A stretch of 64,000 bases of DNA from Anaerolineaceae bacterium (lineage in GTDB: Bacteria > Chloroflexota > Anaerolineae > Aggregatilineales > Phototrophicaceae), in the NCBI GenBank assembly GCA_002699585.1, contig PABP01000021.1:610875-674874 (forward strand), written 5' to 3'. Position numbers and translations under genes: made by a program. Shown one piece after another: positions 62,414 through 64,000 of this stretch; the stretch's first letter is position 1, and every line of letters starts with the position of its first letter. The notes under the pieces were generated by a model. It did not search any database. It worked only from the letters and a program-made list of their open reading frames with translations, and was not told where the DNA came from.

Positions 62414-64000
62414 CTATTTCAGTGATGGAGCGAACTCATTCGACCCATCTTGCGTGAGTTGAACAGGACCAGAGCCATCGGCGTTCATTCGGAACAAGTC
62501 CAGATCACCAAACTGATCAGATGCATAGATGATACGTTGACCATCAGCGGACCAGGCCGGGCCAGATTCCATGCTGTCGTTCGTCATGATGCGGGTGATT
62601 TCCGCATTTGCGACGTTCACTAGCATGACATCGCCATCGCCATCTTCTGCTGAGATGTAAGCAATGGTATCGTTGTTCGGCGACCACACGGGTTCCGTAT
62701 CGTCATTCGGATCAGTCGTCAGAGGTACGATATTGCCCGGATTACCAATCTCGGTGACGTAGATATCCTGATTACCCGTGCCATCCGACTGATACGCAAC
62801 CCGCAGGCCATCTGGCGACCAGGTGGGGTGCCGATCTGCAGAAGTGGCGGTCGTCAGCGCAACCTGATTCGAGCCATCCGCATTCATTATCATGATGTCC
62901 AGATCACCTGCGCGATCTGAAGCAAAGGCGATTTGTGTCCCATCAGCGGACCAGGCCGGGTCGAGGTCACGATTACCATCGTTGGTCAACTGCGTGACGG
63001 TCAAGTCAGCGATGTTGAGCACATAGATGTCGTCGTTACCACTTCGGTCAGAGACAAAGGCAATCTTAGAACCATCGGGCGACCACACTGGATCGACATC
63101 CGATGCCGCGTTGTTGGTCACATTGACCGGACCACTCCCATCCGACTGAGCAACATAGATTTCGTTGTTCCCATCGCGATCTGTGACGAAGGCCAGGTTG
63201 CCAGTGGGTGCAACAGGCGCAGCATCGGCTACGCTGATAACCTGCGAAGCGCTGTTACTCGTTCCGGCACCGTTCACCGTCAGTGTGGCATTATAGTCGC
63301 CTGCTGTTTCAAAAGTGAAAGTCGCGGTCGCTTCGCTGCTATCAGGCGCGCCATCCCCGTTGAAGTCCCATGATAGGCTTTCGACATCGCCGGTCGATGT
63401 GCTGCTGAACGTTACGGTTAGCGGGGCGGTGCCACTCATTGGATCAGCTGTGAAACTGGCCGTTGGTGGTACAGCGGCTGCACTCACACTAATCACCTGC
63501 GAGATGCTGTTACTTGTTCCAGCGCCATTCACCGTCAACGTGGCGTTGAAGTCACCCGCGACATTGTAAGTGAAGGTAGCGGTTTCATCTGTCGTGTTGT
63601 CAGCGATGCCATCTCCATCAAAGTCCCAAGAGAAGTTTTCAACATCACCTGTTGAGGTATTGGTGAACGTCACCGTCAGCGGGGCGGTGCCACTGGTCGG
63701 GTCGACGACGAAGTTTGCCGTTGGCGGGACAGCCGCAGCCGCTACACTGATGACTTGCGAGATGCTATTACTGGTTCCGGCACCATTGACGGTCAACGTG
63801 GCGTTGAAGTCGCCCGCTTGCGGATAGGTGAAGGTAGTCGTGGCGTCGCTGCTATCGGCCACACCATCGCCGTTGAAGTCCCATGACAGGCTTTCCACAT
63901 CACCCGTCGATGTACTGCTGAACGTGACGGTCAGCGGGGCGGTGCCACTGGTCGGGTCAGCCGTGAAGCTGGCCACAGGCGCCACTGGTGCCGCAGCAAC
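62414..64000 (-). CDS. PKD-repeat/TolB-propeller surface protein, 3' part only
   Basis: The frame is open to the window edge (codons VAAAPVAP continue upstream of the first in-frame GTG at 63985), so only the last 528 or so residues are seen. Three nearly identical PKD domains of about 87 residues each (SGTAPLTVTF, SWDFNGDG, GDFNATLTVNG) are followed by six TolB-like repeats (WSPDGSKIAFVSDRSGNDDI and similar) that make up a propeller. PKD domains are spacer and binding modules of surface and secreted proteins; the missing start should carry a signal peptide. The stop is followed by a terminator. Confidence 0.9.
   Translation of the reverse strand, partial: VAAAPVAPVASFTADPTSGTAPLTVTFSSTSTGDVESLSWDFNGDGVADSSDATTTFTYPQAGDFNATLTVNGAGTSNSISQVISVAAAAVPPTANFVVDPTSGTAPLTVTFTNTSTGDVENFSWDFDGDGIADNTTDETATFTYNVAGDFNATLTVNGAGTSNSISQVISVSAAAVPPTASFTADPMSGTAPLTVTFSSTSTGDVESLSWDFNGDGAPDSSEATATFTFETAGDYNATLTVNGAGTSNSASQVISVADAAPVAPTGNLAFVTDRDGNNEIYVAQSDGSGPVNVTNNAASDVDPVWSPDGSKIAFVSDRSGNDDIYVLNIADLTVTQLTNDGNRDLDPAWSADGTQIAFASDRAGDLDIMIMNADGSNQVALTTATSADRHPTWSPDGLRVAYQSDGTGNQDIYVTEIGNPGNIVPLTTDPNDDTEPVWSPNNDTIAYISAEDGDGDVMLVNVANAEITRIMTNDSMESGPAWSADGQRIIYASDQFGDLDLFRMNADGSGPVQLTQDGSNEFAPSLK
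63240..63990 (-). repeat. Three tandem PKD-domain repeats
   Basis: Three units of about 260 bp encode PKD domains that are alike at DNA level, with long near-identical stretches (for example the segment coding GTAPLTVTF and the one coding TLTVNGAGTSNS). The order is unit 1 (63720-63990), unit 2 (63460-63720) and unit 3 (63240-63460), approximate bounds. Such repeats may expand or contract by recombination, and more units may lie beyond the window. Confidence 0.75.

Noticed and set aside
62414..64000. CRISPR-like repeats near the window end
   Set aside because: The repeats are about 260 bp, in frame and encode PKD domains; there are no short spaced repeats.

Overview
The window looks like ordinary chromosome of a free-living bacterium with roughly balanced base composition. 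The best guess is a Chloroflexota member of the Anaerolineae type. That guess is inferred from gene content: many MoxR/VWA pairs, Hanks-type kinases with beta-propeller or extracellular parts, a YvcK-like protein with membrane segments, type 2 isopentenyl-PP isomerase beside a GGPP-type synthase, PKD/TolB surface proteins and an orphan Roadblock protein. No 16S rRNA gene or other phylogenetic marker was analysed. No rRNA, tRNA, CRISPR array, transposase or prophage gene was found.

Layout. 1-5.5 kb, minus strand: 5' part of a MoxR ATPase, thymidine kinase, a ribosomal operon L21-L27-L31 (the L31 carries an RNA polymerase alpha-CTD-like tail), then ruvB-queA; a small cupin gene lies on the plus strand. 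5.7-7.4 kb, plus: upp and a WecA/TagO-type glycan initiation enzyme. 7.4-20.9 kb, minus: a central carbon cluster (YvcK-like factor, gap, pgk, ABC-type ATPase, Ser/Thr kinase, tpiA), preceded by a MoxR-DUF58 pair, a membrane-fused spermidine-synthase-like protein and a DUF1461 membrane protein. 21.3-31.9 kb, mixed: Roadblock protein, pyrG, hsp20, dnaK, kptA, polyphosphate glucokinase, flavin reductase, a beta-hydroxyacid dehydrogenase, an M24-fold hydrolase and a class III aminotransferase.

32-37.2 kb is an accessory island. A SLATT-like two-membrane-helix protein and an XRE regulator lie on the minus strand. They diverge from a translationally coupled trio: AAA+ ATPase, unknown acidic protein, and a metallopeptidase-like/VWA protein. 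A triple copy of an 8-bp half-site lies over the trio's predicted promoter. 39.3-45.5 kb, minus, is a signalling operon: kinase with PQQ-like propeller, PP2C phosphatase, J-domain/VWA fusion, zinc-ribbon/FHA protein, a small unknown protein and an OmpR-type response regulator with no histidine kinase nearby.

45.6-51.7 kb holds hemW, a polyprenyl diphosphate synthase with fni, acpP, and an orphan ChlI-like ATPase coupled to an acyl-CoA thioesterase. 51.7-59.7 kb is a surface polysaccharide locus: GT4 glycosyltransferase, GtrA, O-antigen ligase, UDP-xylose synthase-like SDR, a macro-domain protein, and a 1034-residue fusion of a glycosidase-like domain to an O-antigen-ligase-like membrane domain. 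59.7-64 kb encodes a G5/TolB lipoprotein, a THUMP-type RNA methyltransferase and the 3' part of a PKD/TolB surface protein that runs off the window.

Points most worth a second look are the L31/alpha-CTD fusion, the kinase-phosphatase-J/VWA-FHA-regulator operon, the AAA+/VWA island with its operator-like repeats, the glycosidase/ligase fusion and the M24 protein that has lost most metal ligands. All functional statements come from motif reading by eye; no database search was run.
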